A stretch of 64,000 nt of DNA, from assembly GCF_002258315.1 (NCBI RefSeq), contig NZ_NOYD01000023.1, positions 1 to 64,000 on the forward strand. Direction: 5' to 3'. The DNA is from Rhodococcus sp. 06-462-5 (GTDB lineage: Bacteria; Actinomycetota; Actinomycetes; Mycobacteriales; Mycobacteriaceae). Made by a program: the position numbers and the translations under genes. Under the pieces are notes generated by a model that was not told the DNA's origin, ran no database searches, and saw nothing but the letters and a program-made list of their open reading frames with translations. Position 1 is the stretch's first letter, and each line of letters starts with the position of its first letter. This document shows positions 1 to 8,776 of this stretch, in pieces.

Positions 1-315
1 ACCGGCGCGGATCAGCTGGTCGGCCAGTGCGATGGCGTCGACTCCGGACAGGCACACCTTGTTGATCGTCAGGGCAGGCACGGTCATCGGAATACCCGCG
101 GCAACCGCAGCCTGACGGGCCGGAATCTGGCCGGCGCCAGCGGTGAGAACCTGGCCCATGATGACGTAGTCGACCTGATCCGGCGCGACACCGGCCTTCT
201 CGAGTGCACCCTTGATGGCGATGCCGCCGAGGTCCGATCCCGAGAAGTCCTTCAGGGCACCCGAAAAACGCCCCACGGGTGTGCGAGCACCGGCAACGAT
301 GACGGATACCGTCAT
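1..315 (-). CDS. Thiolase (acetyl-CoA acetyltransferase family), N-terminal part, cut by window edge
   Basis: The first 105 residues of a thiolase are visible; the rest lies beyond base 1. The N-terminus reads [13 protein letters not shown], as in acetyl-CoA acetyltransferases and 3-ketoacyl-CoA thiolases. The acylated active-site cysteine sits in NKVCLSG near residue 89, the family position. These enzymes cleave or condense 3-ketoacyl-CoA and CoA/acetyl-CoA in the cytosol. The gene follows the lactonase/ABC operon on the same strand after a 195-bp gap that holds an inverted repeat, so it may be a separate unit. Chain-length preference cannot be read from this part. Confidence 0.93.
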   Translation of the reverse strand, partial: MTVSVIVAGARTPVGRFSGALKDFSGSDLGGIAIKGALEKAGVAPDQVDYVIMGQVLTAGAGQIPARQAAVAAGIPMTVPALTINKVCLSGVDAIALADQLIRAG

Positions 316-351
316 GACTGTTTCACCTTCGATTCGATTCTGTTGCGGCGA

Positions 352-369
352 GGACAGTCGTGACTGTCC
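352..369. promoter_or_regulatory. Perfect inverted repeat between lactonase and thiolase genes
   Basis: GGACAGTC-GT-GACTGTCC is an 8-bp perfect inverted repeat with a 2-bp centre, 37 bp upstream of the thiolase start and downstream of the lactonase stop. The short centre fits a dimeric regulator operator better than a hairpin terminator, and no T-tract follows on the minus strand. The bound factor is unknown. Confidence 0.45.
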
Positions 370-509
370 ATCTGGCGATCGCCCGGCCGTGCTCGGAAAG
401 ATAACTGCACAAAGCTTTTTGAGGCAAGGCGGAGACCAAGAGTGCTCATGAAGCGAAAAATCTCAGGCAAAGTGTTCGCTGAATGGACACTGGCATCACC
501 TCTATCTGG

Positions 510-1430
510 TCACGGCCGACCGAATCGGTGTTCGGGCAGTCCACGCACACCGAGCCCCGTGACAGCGAAGAGAGAACCTCGCAGTTGCCCGTCGCCAGGG
601 AAGCGGGGAAGCGGCGGGCGGGCCATCGAAGTGACATAGAGAATGTCGAGTTCGGGCCCGCCGAACATGACACTGGTGGGCTTGAGGACGGGGAATTCCA
701 GCGTCCGATCCAGAGATCCGTCCGGCGCATAACGCGCGATCTTGCCGCCGTACACCATCGCCTGCCAGAGAAATCCCTCCGAATCGACGGTCGCTCCGTC
801 TGCTGCACCGCCGTACGATGTGTCGACTGTCGCGAAGGTTCGCCGATCGGTCGCCGCACCTGTCGAGACGTCGTAGTCGTAAGCCCAAATTTCCCCCGAC
901 CAGGTGTCGGAAAAGTACAGCGTCGTGCCGTCGGGGCTGAAGCACGGACCATTGGAGACGATGATGCCGTCGTCCAGGACTCTGAGGCCTTCGTCTTCGC
1001 TGTAGCTGTACAGCTTCGCCGATGGTGTTCGTTCGTCGGAGTTCAACGATCCGAATATGAATCGTCCTGCGGCATCGGCAATTCCGTCGTTGAATCGGTT
1101 GTCGGGTAGGTCTGTCTCGATATTTATCAGTGACTCCAACCCGCCACTCGCGAAGTCGAGATGCGAGAGTCCGTTCTGGAGAGCGACAATTGCACCGTCG
1201 CCGCCACGGGTGAGAGCCAGCGACCCGATACGCTCACCGACCTCCCATGCTCGAATGCCGTTTCCCTCGGCGTCCGAACGGAAGATTCGTCCGTCCATGC
1301 TGTCTATCCAATACAGGCTCTGCTGCTGTTGATCCCACAACGGCCCTTCTCCGAGCGTTGTCTTCACATCGACAAGCACGTCGATGCTGTATCCGGGCGT
1401 AGAGGCGCGCAGCGCACCATTCTCGGGCAT
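510..1430 (-). CDS. SMP-30/gluconolactonase/LRE-family sugar lactonase
   Basis: A 306-residue beta-propeller hydrolase, the usual length for SMP-30 family gluconolactonases. Metal-site motifs are present in order: GEGPLWD (Glu, about residue 28), NDGIAD (about 113), SNGPCFSPDG (Asn, about 159) and DGATVDSEG (Asp, about 212). The family hydrolyses aldono-lactones to aldonic acids with a divalent metal. It is the last gene downstream of a sugar-type ABC importer, with 35 bp from the preceding permease. The imported sugar is therefore probably oxidised to a lactone and then opened here. The actual lactone is not deducible. Confidence 0.88.
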   Translation of the reverse strand: MPENGALRASTPGYSIDVLVDVKTTLGEGPLWDQQQQSLYWIDSMDGRIFRSDAEGNGIRAWEVGERIGSLALTRGGDGAIVALQNGLSHLDFASGGLESLINIETDLPDNRFNDGIADAAGRFIFGSLNSDERTPSAKLYSYSEDEGLRVLDDGIIVSNGPCFSPDGTTLYFSDTWSGEIWAYDYDVSTGAATDRRTFATVDTSYGGAADGATVDSEGFLWQAMVYGGKIARYAPDGSLDRTLEFPVLKPTSVMFGGPELDILYVTSMARPPLPRFPGDGQLRGSLFAVTGLGVRGLPEHRFGRP

Positions 1431-1465
1431 ACCGATCTCCGATTCTGTGGGAATATAATTCGCGC

Positions 1466-2485
1466 TCAGGCGCGCAGCTTGGGAGTTCTGGAATTGAACA
1501 TCAGTAACACGAGCAGAATCAGGCCGGTGACGATCTGCCGCAACGCATTTCCGACTCCCACGGTAAGCAAGAACGTCGTCAGGACTTGCAGAGCTATGGC
1601 TCCGGCCGCGGTACGAAGCACGTTCCCGTCGCCGCCTGCCAACGCGGCTCCGCCGATGACGGCGGCCGAGATCGTCAGGATCTGATAGTCGGCACCGAGG
1701 CTCAGATTGGCAGTACCGGCATAGCCGAGGAGCAGAATCCCAGCGAGCCCCGCCAGCATGCCTGCGGCGACGAAGGCTGTGACGACCACTCGGCGCACGG
1801 GAATTCCGGAAAGCCTCGCGGCCTCGCGGTTCGCGCCGACGAGGAGAAGTTGCTGCCCGAACCTGCTGCGTTTCATGAACAGCGCCAGAAGACCGACGAC
1901 CACTATTGCGATGACGGTCACGGGTCTGACTCCGCCGATACTTGTGGATGAAAGGTTCAGCAGCGCAGAGGGGACCGATCCGGCGGGAGTCCCACCCTGT
2001 GCGATGGCAAACGTCGCGCCGCTTGCGATGACGAGCGTGCCGAGAGTGACGACCAACGCCGGCAGCCGAAACACGGTGACGATGAGGCCGTTCAAGAGTC
2101 CGAAAACACCGCCGAGCACGAGCACGACAATCACGGCCACGGTCAGCATGGAGCTGCCGCCCGACATCACCATGTACCCGACCACAGCCGTCAGCGACAT
2201 GACTGCACCGATAGACAGGTCGATACCGAAATCACCACCGATGATCACCAGGGTCTGACCTGCCGCTGCTATGGCCAGAATTGCCGCCACAGCAACAATG
2301 TCGTTGAGGTTCTCCCACGTGGCGTAACCAGGGGAGAGCACACCTCCGAGTACGAAGAGAAGTACCGAGGTTGCCACTGCCGGAAGCCATGCGGCCCGGC
2401 GTAAACGGGTTCTCGCGGTAGGTCTGCCGACAGACTCCGGGGCCGCGATCGGCGACTCGTCCGTGTCTGAAATGCGAACAGTCAT
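1466..2485 (-). CDS. ABC sugar transporter permease (RbsC family), second subunit
   Basis: A 339-residue polytopic membrane protein with a cytosolic N-terminus followed by about nine hydrophobic segments. The region around GGDFGIDLSIGAVMSL is the conserved BPD_transp_2 signature of ribose/xylose/autoinducer-2 permeases. It starts 4 bp after the stop of the other permease and has an AGGAAGG ribosome site. Two different permease genes suggest a heterodimeric channel, as in several RbsC-type importers. It acts in the cytoplasmic membrane with the ATPase and lipoprotein encoded upstream. Confidence 0.93.
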   Translation of the reverse strand: MTVRISDTDESPIAAPESVGRPTARTRLRRAAWLPAVATSVLLFVLGGVLSPGYATWENLNDIVAVAAILAIAAAGQTLVIIGGDFGIDLSIGAVMSLTAVVGYMVMSGGSSMLTVAVIVVLVLGGVFGLLNGLIVTVFRLPALVVTLGTLVIASGATFAIAQGGTPAGSVPSALLNLSSTSIGGVRPVTVIAIVVVGLLALFMKRSRFGQQLLLVGANREAARLSGIPVRRVVVTAFVAAGMLAGLAGILLLGYAGTANLSLGADYQILTISAAVIGGAALAGGDGNVLRTAAGAIALQVLTTFLLTVGVGNALRQIVTGLILLVLLMFNSRTPKLRA

Positions 2486-2489
2486 CGTC

Positions 2490-3566
2490 TCAAACCTTCC
2501 TGCGTTGCGCGGTGCGAGCGGTCGAAGCCAGGGCCAGGACGATCACGATTCCGGATGCGAGTTGTTGATAGTAAGTAGGAATGTCGAGGGCGTCGATGAG
2601 CACGCCGACCAGACCCAATGTTGCCGCGCCGAACAGGGGACCGATGGGTTCTGCTCGCCCGCCTTTGAGTGCGGCTCCGCCGAGTACTGCGCCTGCTATC
2701 GCGTTGAGTGTGAACGTCACGCCGACTGTGGGGTCGGCGGAAGCGACGGACAGCGTGAACAAGACTCCGGCGATCCCCGCAAAGACTCCCGACGTAGTGA
2801 ATGCGGCGATAGTGACCCATGACACGCGGATGCGCGCGGAATATGCACGTGTCCGATCGGACCCTACAGCTCGCATGAGCACGCCCAGAGGGGATTTCGA
2901 CAGCACCAGGCTGACCACCACGATCGTTGCAATTGCTACGAGTGGGAGGGACAGCAGGTGGGGTGCGCCGTAGTTGCCCACTGCGTCGGGGCTGACCCGA
3001 CCTCCAGGTTTGGGGAAGAACCACAGCCCGAGCCCCGTCGCGACGAAGCCGCTGGCGAGGGTGGCCAGTAGTGGTTGCAACCTCACTACTGCGACCAAGA
3101 TGCCGTTCAGAAGTCCAAATATCGCTGTCACGACGATGGCGAGCGTCGCTGCGACACCGAACGGAAGACCTTGTGTACACACGCCTTCGGTAGAGCAGGA
3201 CGCGGCAGCACCACTCGGTCCTGCCGAAAACAGTTGCCACCCGACCGACCCGAGTAGGACTGTCAAGATATTTGCGAACCCCATCATCGGCCCGATCGAG
3301 AGATCGATACTGCCGACGAGCATGACGAAGCTGACTCCGATCGCAAGACAGATCGTGGGTGCGAAGATCGACAGGAATCCAGACAATGAAGGCGCAGTGA
3401 GGAACGCGGGTCGCAGAACGGTGCAGACCACGAGGACAGCACCGAACAACGCGATAATCGGTGTTCCGGGCCAGCGCAGGACTACCGTCCGAATCTGTGC
3501 CGCCGGAGGCTTGGTGCTGCCGGACGGCAGTGACTCGCTGCTCACCGGCGGATTGGTCGTCGTCAC
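2490..3566 (-). CDS. ABC sugar transporter permease (RbsC family), first subunit
   Basis: A 358-residue permease of the branched-chain/ribose type. A proline-rich cytosolic leader of about 30 residues precedes the membrane segments, and the motif MLVGSIDLSIGPMMG is the RbsC-family signature. Residues about 100-125 form an unusual loop with two cysteines (CSTEGVC) that could lie outside the membrane. Its start overlaps the ATPase stop by 4 bp (ATGA), so translation is probably coupled. It pairs with the permease encoded immediately downstream. Confidence 0.93.
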   Translation of the reverse strand: MTTTNPPVSSESLPSGSTKPPAAQIRTVVLRWPGTPIIALFGAVLVVCTVLRPAFLTAPSLSGFLSIFAPTICLAIGVSFVMLVGSIDLSIGPMMGFANILTVLLGSVGWQLFSAGPSGAAASCSTEGVCTQGLPFGVAATLAIVVTAIFGLLNGILVAVVRLQPLLATLASGFVATGLGLWFFPKPGGRVSPDAVGNYGAPHLLSLPLVAIATIVVVSLVLSKSPLGVLMRAVGSDRTRAYSARIRVSWVTIAAFTTSGVFAGIAGVLFTLSVASADPTVGVTFTLNAIAGAVLGGAALKGGRAEPIGPLFGAATLGLVGVLIDALDIPTYYQQLASGIVIVLALASTARTAQRRKV

Positions 3567-5062
3567 AGCAAGGCTGCCTTTCCGGAGGAGTTCGTGGAGG
3601 TGCCGCTGCGGACGGATGCGTCTGCGATCTGCTGTTCGGTTACGGAGTCACCGGTCAGTTCCTGCACGATCTGCCCGCGATACACAATGAGCACGCGGTC
3701 GCAGATCTCGGCGAGCTCGTGATCGTCGCTCGACGTCAGGACAACACCCGCACCGGCATCGGCGATCTTTCTCAGCAGCCGGTGTATCTCACGTCTCGCT
3801 CCGATGTCGACCCCACGCGTCGGGTCGTCGGCCACGAGAACGAGGGGCGACATGGTGAGCCAGCGGCCCAGGATTACTTTCTGTTGTTGGCCCCCGGACA
3901 GGCCGGACATCATTGCTCGTCTGTGGGACTTCGGAAGTCTCAAGGTCTCCAACATCGCACCGATGTCGATAGAACGTCGCTGGGTAAGCGAGACCGAACG
4001 CGCGTTCTCGTCTACGTTTCGCACTCCGAAGGACATCTCACGATCTCGCTCACCCGATACGAAACCTACTCCACAGGAAACGAATTCATTGACTTTACCC
4101 GAGTTCATGCTCTTCGTGCCGACCAGAATTCGGCCGGTCGCCCGGCTGGTACCGGCGAGTGCTCGGAGCATCTCGCCCTGGCCTTGCCCGCTGAGACCGG
4201 CTACTCCGAGAATCTCCCCGGCCCTCGAGTGCACCGATACCGGGCCGGCTGCACCGTCCACGAGCAGATCCTCGGCCGAAAGCACTGTCGCACCGGCACC
4301 GGTCGACGCGCGAACCGTCCGACGACGGTCGCCTTCGTTCTGCTTTTCGCCGGTCATCGCAGTGACAAGATCCTCGATGGTGAGAGTCTTCAGAGACCCA
4401 TCGAGTACGACGCGTCCGCTGCGTAGGACTGTCGCGACGTCGCAGAATCGTTCGACCTCTTCGAGTCGATGGGAAACGAAAAGTATTCCGGCACCGTCAT
4501 CTGCCAGTTCTCGGATGATGTCGCCGACCAAGTCCACCTGGTGCGCGCGCAGTGAGGCGGTGAGTTCGTCGAACACCACGTATCGGGGGCGGGTGCCGAG
4601 CACACGAGCCAACTCCACCAAAGACCGTTGTTCGAGGTCCAGATCCCGGACTCGTTCGCCGAGGATGTCCTCGTTCAGTGACACCCGTTCGAGCGATTCG
4701 GCGAGGAGGGATCGATGCCTGTTCGGAGCCGAAAAGATCCCGAACCGCCGAGGTAAGCGGGTGACACCGAGATTTTCCGCGACCGTCAGATCGCCTGCCA
4801 GGGCGACCTCCTGGTACGTCGCCGCGATGCCGAGTGTCGATGCGTCGCGAGGTCCGTTGATCGAGACGGGAGCTCCGTCGATGGAAATACCCCCTGTGGA
4901 CGGCGCCGTGACTCCCGTGAGGATCTTCGACATCGTGCTCTTGCCTGATCCGTTGCCGCCCAACAAGGCTCGCACTTCACCCGACTCGAGGGTGATGTCG
5001 GCACCTTTGAGGGCGCGTACCTGCCCGTAGTCTTTCGTGATTGCATTCGCGAACAGGGTCAT
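3563..5062 (-). CDS. ABC sugar transporter ATP-binding protein (RbsA/MglA type, two nucleotide-binding domains)
   Basis: A 499-residue duplicated ATPase. The N-terminal domain has Walker A GGNGSGKST near residue 36. The C-terminal domain has LSGGQQQK followed by a Walker B-like VLVADDPTRG. Domain 2 has a degenerate Walker A, as is usual in RbsA-type proteins. It powers uptake with the two permeases and the lipoprotein. The start chosen is the ATG overlapping the stop of the binding-protein gene by 4 bp; the same frame stays open far upstream but that extension lacks ABC similarity and lies across the lipoprotein gene. Confidence 0.93.
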   Translation of the reverse strand: MTLFANAITKDYGQVRALKGADITLESGEVRALLGGNGSGKSTMSKILTGVTAPSTGGISIDGAPVSINGPRDASTLGIAATYQEVALAGDLTVAENLGVTRLPRRFGIFSAPNRHRSLLAESLERVSLNEDILGERVRDLDLEQRSLVELARVLGTRPRYVVFDELTASLRAHQVDLVGDIIRELADDGAGILFVSHRLEEVERFCDVATVLRSGRVVLDGSLKTLTIEDLVTAMTGEKQNEGDRRRTVRASTGAGATVLSAEDLLVDGAAGPVSVHSRAGEILGVAGLSGQGQGEMLRALAGTSRATGRILVGTKSMNSGKVNEFVSCGVGFVSGERDREMSFGVRNVDENARSVSLTQRRSIDIGAMLETLRLPKSHRRAMMSGLSGGQQQKVILGRWLTMSPLVLVADDPTRGVDIGARREIHRLLRKIADAGAGVVLTSSDDHELAEICDRVLIVYRGQIVQELTGDSVTEQQIADASVRSGTSTNSSGKAALL

Positions 5063-6189
5063 GCGAAGTAGTCCTCGATCTGCTCGGGTGACATGGGTGC
5101 TTCGAGGGTGTAGCTGTCGGGTTTGCCGTCCACTCGCTTCAGCGCTTCCTCCAAGCTGATCACCTCGGTGCCCTCTGGCGTCCACGCACCGCGCGAGCCG
5201 TCCCTGGTGATCGCGAGCGAGGGAAAGAGCAATACCGCGTTGCGTAGATCCTCGCGTTCGGGGTTGGGCGAGATCGAGCTGTCCTTCAGCGTCCGACCTG
5301 AGACGAGGCGGACCGCGAACTCCATGGAATCGGCTCCATAAGTAGGGGAGTAGGGAACACCGATGGACACCAGGTCCGGTAAGGCCGACCACGCTCGGAG
5401 AAAACCTGCGGTGTAATCCCCGGTCATGACGCGGGGCAACGGTCGCCCTGAGGATTGGAACGCGCGTATGACACCTTCGGTCATGACGTCCTGCATCAGA
5501 ACGCCGTCTATTTGTGTCTGAGTAGCAAGCACATTCGCCATTGCCGTGCGGGCGCGGGCCGGATCCCAGAATCCGGGGACCGATGCGACGACTTCGATGC
5601 CAGGAGCTGTGTTCAGCACTTCCTGCGCTGCCTTGATTCTTTGCACGTCGGCAGTCGAGCCCGGGACTCCGGTCACCATGACAATTTTGCCCTGGCCACC
5701 GAGTTGCTCGACCAGCCAGGTGGTCTGCATCTTCCACCAGGTGTAGTTGTCGCCGACAACGTTCAAAGCGTCCTCGGTCGGAGCCGGGTCGGTCGAGACG
5801 ATCACCAGCGCACCTGCCGCTTTGAGTCTCGGAATGATGGCCTGAACCGAACCGGCCGAGACGGGGTCGATGAGAACGACGTCGAGATCGGCGGTCAGGA
5901 AGTTGTTCAGTTGGCTGATCTGTTGGGTGATGTCGTTGGAACTGTTGACGACTCGAAGATCTGCGATGATGTTCGACGCCTTCATCGCATCGCCCTTGGC
6001 TTCGATGTTGGCGACGAACTGGCCACGCCAAGAGTTTCCTATGACGCTGTTGGAGTAGCCGATTCGCAGTTTTCCGGCCTCGGTGGTTGCGCTGCGACCT
6101 GGCGAACAGCCGGCGAGGAAACTTGCTACAGCTGCCGCGGCTCCACCCTGCAGCAGAATGCGCCGCGAGATTGCAGCACTGGTGTCCAT
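5059..6189 (-). CDS. Sugar ABC transporter substrate-binding lipoprotein (periplasmic binding protein type 1 fold)
   Basis: A 376-residue binding protein. The N-terminus has twin arginines (SRRILLQGG), a hydrophobic stretch, and the lipobox LAGC, so it is probably a Tat-exported lipoprotein anchored outside the membrane. The mature part resembles ribose/galactose-type binding proteins (LRIGYSNSVIGNSWRG near the start, VLIDPVSAGS further on). The start at 6189 is preferred over an in-frame ATG at 6240 because GGAAGGAC lies just upstream and it places the signal peptide correctly. First gene of the importer operon; a 14-bp regulon element lies about 90 bp upstream. Confidence 0.92.
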   Translation of the reverse strand: MDTSAAISRRILLQGGAAAAVASFLAGCSPGRSATTEAGKLRIGYSNSVIGNSWRGQFVANIEAKGDAMKASNIIADLRVVNSSNDITQQISQLNNFLTADLDVVLIDPVSAGSVQAIIPRLKAAGALVIVSTDPAPTEDALNVVGDNYTWWKMQTTWLVEQLGGQGKIVMVTGVPGSTADVQRIKAAQEVLNTAPGIEVVASVPGFWDPARARTAMANVLATQTQIDGVLMQDVMTEGVIRAFQSSGRPLPRVMTGDYTAGFLRAWSALPDLVSIGVPYSPTYGADSMEFAVRLVSGRTLKDSSISPNPEREDLRNAVLLFPSLAITRDGSRGAWTPEGTEVISLEEALKRVDGKPDSYTLEAPMSPEQIEDYFA

Positions 6190-6276
6190 CGAAGTCCTTC
6201 CAAGAAAACGCTCGCCGGCCGCAAATGTGACCGATCCCACGTTCTGACGACCGAACTGTATGCAGGGTCGAAATCG

Positions 6277-6290
6277 TTAAGCAACGATAA
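6277..6290 (-). promoter_or_regulatory. Candidate LacI-family operator (regulon 1, site 1) before ABC importer
   Basis: TTAAGCAACGATAA, one mismatch from the element TTAAGCAACGTTAA found between larA and the MFS gene, and similar to the one before glycerate kinase. It lies 88 bp upstream of the binding-protein start. The probable ligand is the LacI protein encoded at 22458-23513, because that gene belongs to an operon carrying the same element. This is inference from motif sharing. Confidence 0.6.
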
Positions 6291-6292
6291 GT

Positions 6293-6308
6293 TGTGATTT
6301 GGACCACT
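6293..6308 (-). promoter_or_regulatory. CRP/GlxR-like box beside operator site 1
   Basis: TGTGA-TTTGGA-CCACT matches the TGTGA-N6-TCACA consensus of CRP-type activators at 8 of 10 defined positions. It sits 2 bp from the LacI-type element. The other copies of that element have similar neighbours, which raises confidence in this weak match. Confidence 0.4.
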
Positions 6309-6513
6309 GCCGAGGGTTTGTGCGGTCTCCGTCGCGATTGATGTAGTCCGACACAGCCTGGCGAAGGCGGTCGGACCTGGCGCTTCGGAGTCGGGGATCG
6401 CTGGTCCTCTACTACGTATCGGCGGCAGAGAGGTTGGTGAATGCTGCAGGGTCGAACGTAAAATACTACAGCACAATCGAATTCGGGAACACGCGCCACT
6501 CGATCAGGCTGTC

Positions 6514-6720
6514 TCAGCGAAGGGTGAACTGCGTTCCTCTGAGCGCAGGTGCACCCGCGGCGGTTGCCCAAGAGGAGACGTCCTCGTGTGCGATTCCGGT
6601 GGCCCAGGCGTTGATGAAGGCCAAGGTCTGTTGCTCGGTACCGAGCCTGCGTGCGAGGCCGGTACCGGGGGGAGTTGCGGTGACGACAGTCCAGGAACGG
6701 TTCGTACTCGGACTCGGCGC
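6514..6720 (-). pseudogene. Unrecognised C-terminal coding remnant in the ABC/SDR intergenic region
   Basis: The 665-bp gap between the divergent importer and SDR genes contains about 65 codons on the minus strand with strongly GC-rich third positions and a plausible protein-like sequence (LAFINAWATGIAHEDVSSWA) ending at a stop at 6514. No start with a ribosome site and no family match were recognised; upstream the frame loses coding character. It may be the 3' end of a decayed gene. The rest of the gap holds the operator and CRP-like box and an AT-rich stretch near 6735-6775 that probably contains the SDR promoter. Confidence 0.3.
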
Positions 6721-6854
6721 ACATACTTCGCAAGGTATATGTCGGTACGTCACCAACACAGTGATATATATTGAGATGACGCACTTCGCGACCGTTTGGA
6801 AGGGATGGCTTTCGTCATGAACAATCGCGAGTTCGGTTCCGAGGCGGTGCTTCG

Positions 6855-7562
6855 ATGATGGGTGACCGGCGGGTGGCAGTGGTGACCGGCGGTGCCGGCG
6901 CGATCGGGGGCGCAATCGTGGCTGCGTTGCAAAACTCGGGACACCGCACGGTGGTCTTCGACCGGGGAGGTGACGAGGACGGTGGCATCGCTGTCGATCT
7001 CTCCTCGGAGTCTTCGGCCAGGGACGCGGCCAGCAGGGTTCTCGAACGCGAAGGGCGTGTCGATGTGTTTGTGCACTGCGCCGGTGCCTTCGATCAGGCG
7101 GCCGTCGCCGACATCACGGTCGATACCTTTCGTCACGTGCAGGCGGTGAACGTCGAGTCCACATTCTGGCTGACGCAGGAATTCTCTCCCGGCATGGCCG
7201 AACGTGGATTCGGTCGGATCATCCTGATCACCTCGAACACCGTGTTCGATCCTCCCGATCCCGTTCTGTTGCCGTACATCACCAGCAAGGCGGCGCAGAT
7301 CGGTCAGATGAGAGTGCTGGCAAGGACTTTGGGTTCGTCGAAGATCTCGGTCTCGGCGGTGGCTCCGGGGTTGACGGACACTCCCGGCGCTCGTACGGTC
7401 AACTCCGACGAGCAGTTCGCCGATGTCGTGGGTCGTCAGGCGCTGGCGCGTCCACTCGTCCCGGAAGACACCGCAGCCGCGGTCGCCTTCCTCGCGTCCG
7501 ATGGAGGCGAGGCGCTGACCGGACAGGTCCTGGTCGTCGACGGGGGGAACGTGATGAATTGA
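6855..7562 (+). CDS. Short-chain dehydrogenase/reductase (SDR)
   Basis: A 235-residue classical SDR. The cofactor loop TGGAGAIGG is near residue 13, the catalytic serine lies in LITSNTVF, and the catalytic pair is YITSK. The C-terminal VVDGGN ending is typical. The acidic residue after the second strand (FDRGGD) suggests NAD(H) preference. Such enzymes oxidise or reduce hydroxyl/keto groups; the substrate is not evident. Two adjacent ATGs (6855, 6858) are possible starts. It is the first gene of a plus-strand run that continues with an NTF2-fold protein after a 100-bp gap carrying a perfect inverted repeat. Confidence 0.9.
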   Translation: MMGDRRVAVVTGGAGAIGGAIVAALQNSGHRTVVFDRGGDEDGGIAVDLSSESSARDAASRVLEREGRVDVFVHCAGAFDQAAVADITVDTFRHVQAVNVESTFWLTQEFSPGMAERGFGRIILITSNTVFDPPDPVLLPYITSKAAQIGQMRVLARTLGSSKISVSAVAPGLTDTPGARTVNSDEQFADVVGRQALARPLVPEDTAAAVAFLASDGGEALTGQVLVVDGGNVMN

Positions 7563-7598
7563 ATCGGAACAGCGGAACAAACTCGGACATATCTGTAG

Positions 7599-7615
7599 TT
7601 GTGTCGATGACACAA
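7599..7615. promoter_or_regulatory. Perfect inverted repeat, candidate operator upstream of the NTF2-fold gene
   Basis: TTGTGTC-GAT-GACACAA is a perfect 7-bp inverted repeat with a 3-bp centre, 47 bp before the start at 7662. Spacing and length suit a GntR- or TetR-type dimer, but no such regulator gene is adjacent. The short centre makes a terminator for the SDR gene unlikely. Confidence 0.5.
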
Positions 7616-7661
7616 TGTTAGCTTCTGTTGGACCAAAACAAACCAATCGAGGAGAAAATTC

Positions 7662-8078
7662 ATGAGTGATACTCTGACCGCCGAACAGATGGCGCAGCGT
7701 TCGCTGAACGCATTTCTGGCCAAGGACATGAAGTTGTGGACGGATCTGTGCACGGACGACGTCGTGGCGGAATTCCCCTTTGCACCGGAGGGCTCTCCCA
7801 AGCGCATCGAGGGCCGGGAGGCGCTGTTCGAGTATTTGCGCGGATACCCGGACTTGATCGACGTACAGAACCTGCCGACGACCACGATCTACACCACCGA
7901 GGACCCGAACCTCGCCATCGTGGAGTGGAGCGTGGAGGGCAAGGTCGTCACCAGCGGAAACCCGTACAACATGGAGTACGCCACCTTCATAACCTTCCGT
8001 GACGGATTGGTGGCCAATTACCGCGAGTACTGGAACCCGCAAGTCTTCCTGGCGGCGCTCGGCGGCGAGCGCTTCTGA
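7662..8078 (+). CDS. NTF2-like / SnoaL-like protein
   Basis: A 138-residue alpha+beta cone-fold protein of the SnoaL/ketosteroid-isomerase-like group. Visible features are AEQMAQRSLNAFLAKD at the start, TDDVVAEFPFAPEG, the aromatic cluster IEGREALFEYLR, and the C-terminal FRDGLVANYREYWNP typical of the family. Members act as isomerases, cyclases or accessory proteins in aromatic and terpenoid metabolism. A GAGGAGA ribosome site precedes the ATG. The stop overlaps the next gene's ATG (TGATG), implying coupled translation with the dinucleotide-binding reductase. Confidence 0.85.
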   Translation: MSDTLTAEQMAQRSLNAFLAKDMKLWTDLCTDDVVAEFPFAPEGSPKRIEGREALFEYLRGYPDLIDVQNLPTTTIYTTEDPNLAIVEWSVEGKVVTSGNPYNMEYATFITFRDGLVANYREYWNPQVFLAALGGERF

Positions 8079-8740
8079 TGTCCGAGGACAGGCCCCCCAC
8101 GGTCGGCATCCTGGGAGCGGGCGCTCTGGGTTCCAATATCGCTCGGGGCTTGTCCGCGCGTGGGATTCGCACGACGATCTCGAACAGTCGAGGTCCGCAG
8201 TCGCTGGCTCCGCTCGTCGAAGAGTTGGGCCCCTCGGTCACGGCGGTGACCACGGCCGAGGCTGCGAGAGCCGACATCGTCGTGCTGGCTGTCCGGTGGG
8301 TCGATGCACCTTCTGTTCTAGGCTCGCTTCCTCGATGGGGTGGGCGAATTCTGATCGACGGCACCAATGCTGTGGAGTTCCTCGCGCCGGGATCGCCGGG
8401 CACCATGGACCCCGACAATCCGCTGGCCGGATACGGTTTGAAGGTTGTCGATCTGAACGGCGAACTGTCCTCTCGTGTCATCAGTGGGTTGGCACCGGGC
8501 AGCAAGGTTGTTCGTGCATTTCAACACCTCGACATCTCCCTTCTGTCCGATCCCGAGACACCCCACGGACGTCGCGTGTTGTTCTACTCCGGTGATGATT
8601 CCGAAGCCCGGGCGTCGGTCGGTCGGTTGATCGAAAGGATGGGCTTTCACGGCGTCGATCTTGGAGGACTCGATGTCGGAGCCCACCTCACTCAGGTACC
8701 CACCGGTTCGCTCGCGAGGACCGAATTCTTTGCCCGATGA
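8078..8740 (+). CDS. NADPH-dependent F420 reductase-type / F420-binding-fold oxidoreductase, copy 1
   Basis: A 220-residue single-domain Rossmann protein. The N-terminus GILGAGALGSNIARGL and the later TISNSRGPQSL match the F420:NADP oxidoreductase-like family, in which the serine-arginine after strand 2 reads the NADP phosphate. A second homologue lies at 15014-15652. The gene overlaps the NTF2-fold gene by 1 bp and precedes an FMN reductase, suggesting a shared redox step. Whether it uses F420 or another hydride partner cannot be told from sequence. Confidence 0.82.
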   Translation: MSEDRPPTVGILGAGALGSNIARGLSARGIRTTISNSRGPQSLAPLVEELGPSVTAVTTAEAARADIVVLAVRWVDAPSVLGSLPRWGGRILIDGTNAVEFLAPGSPGTMDPDNPLAGYGLKVVDLNGELSSRVISGLAPGSKVVRAFQHLDISLLSDPETPHGRRVLFYSGDDSEARASVGRLIERMGFHGVDLGGLDVGAHLTQVPTGSLARTEFFAR

Positions 8741-8776
8741 CCGTTCACACCACACACGACCACAGGAGTTGGAAAA

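Noticed and set aside
3563-6784. A 1073-codon minus-strand open frame running through the ATPase gene and beyond
   Set aside because: Only the last 499 codons resemble an ABC ATPase. The upstream part overlaps the lipoprotein gene in another frame and is arginine/histidine-rich shadow sequence.
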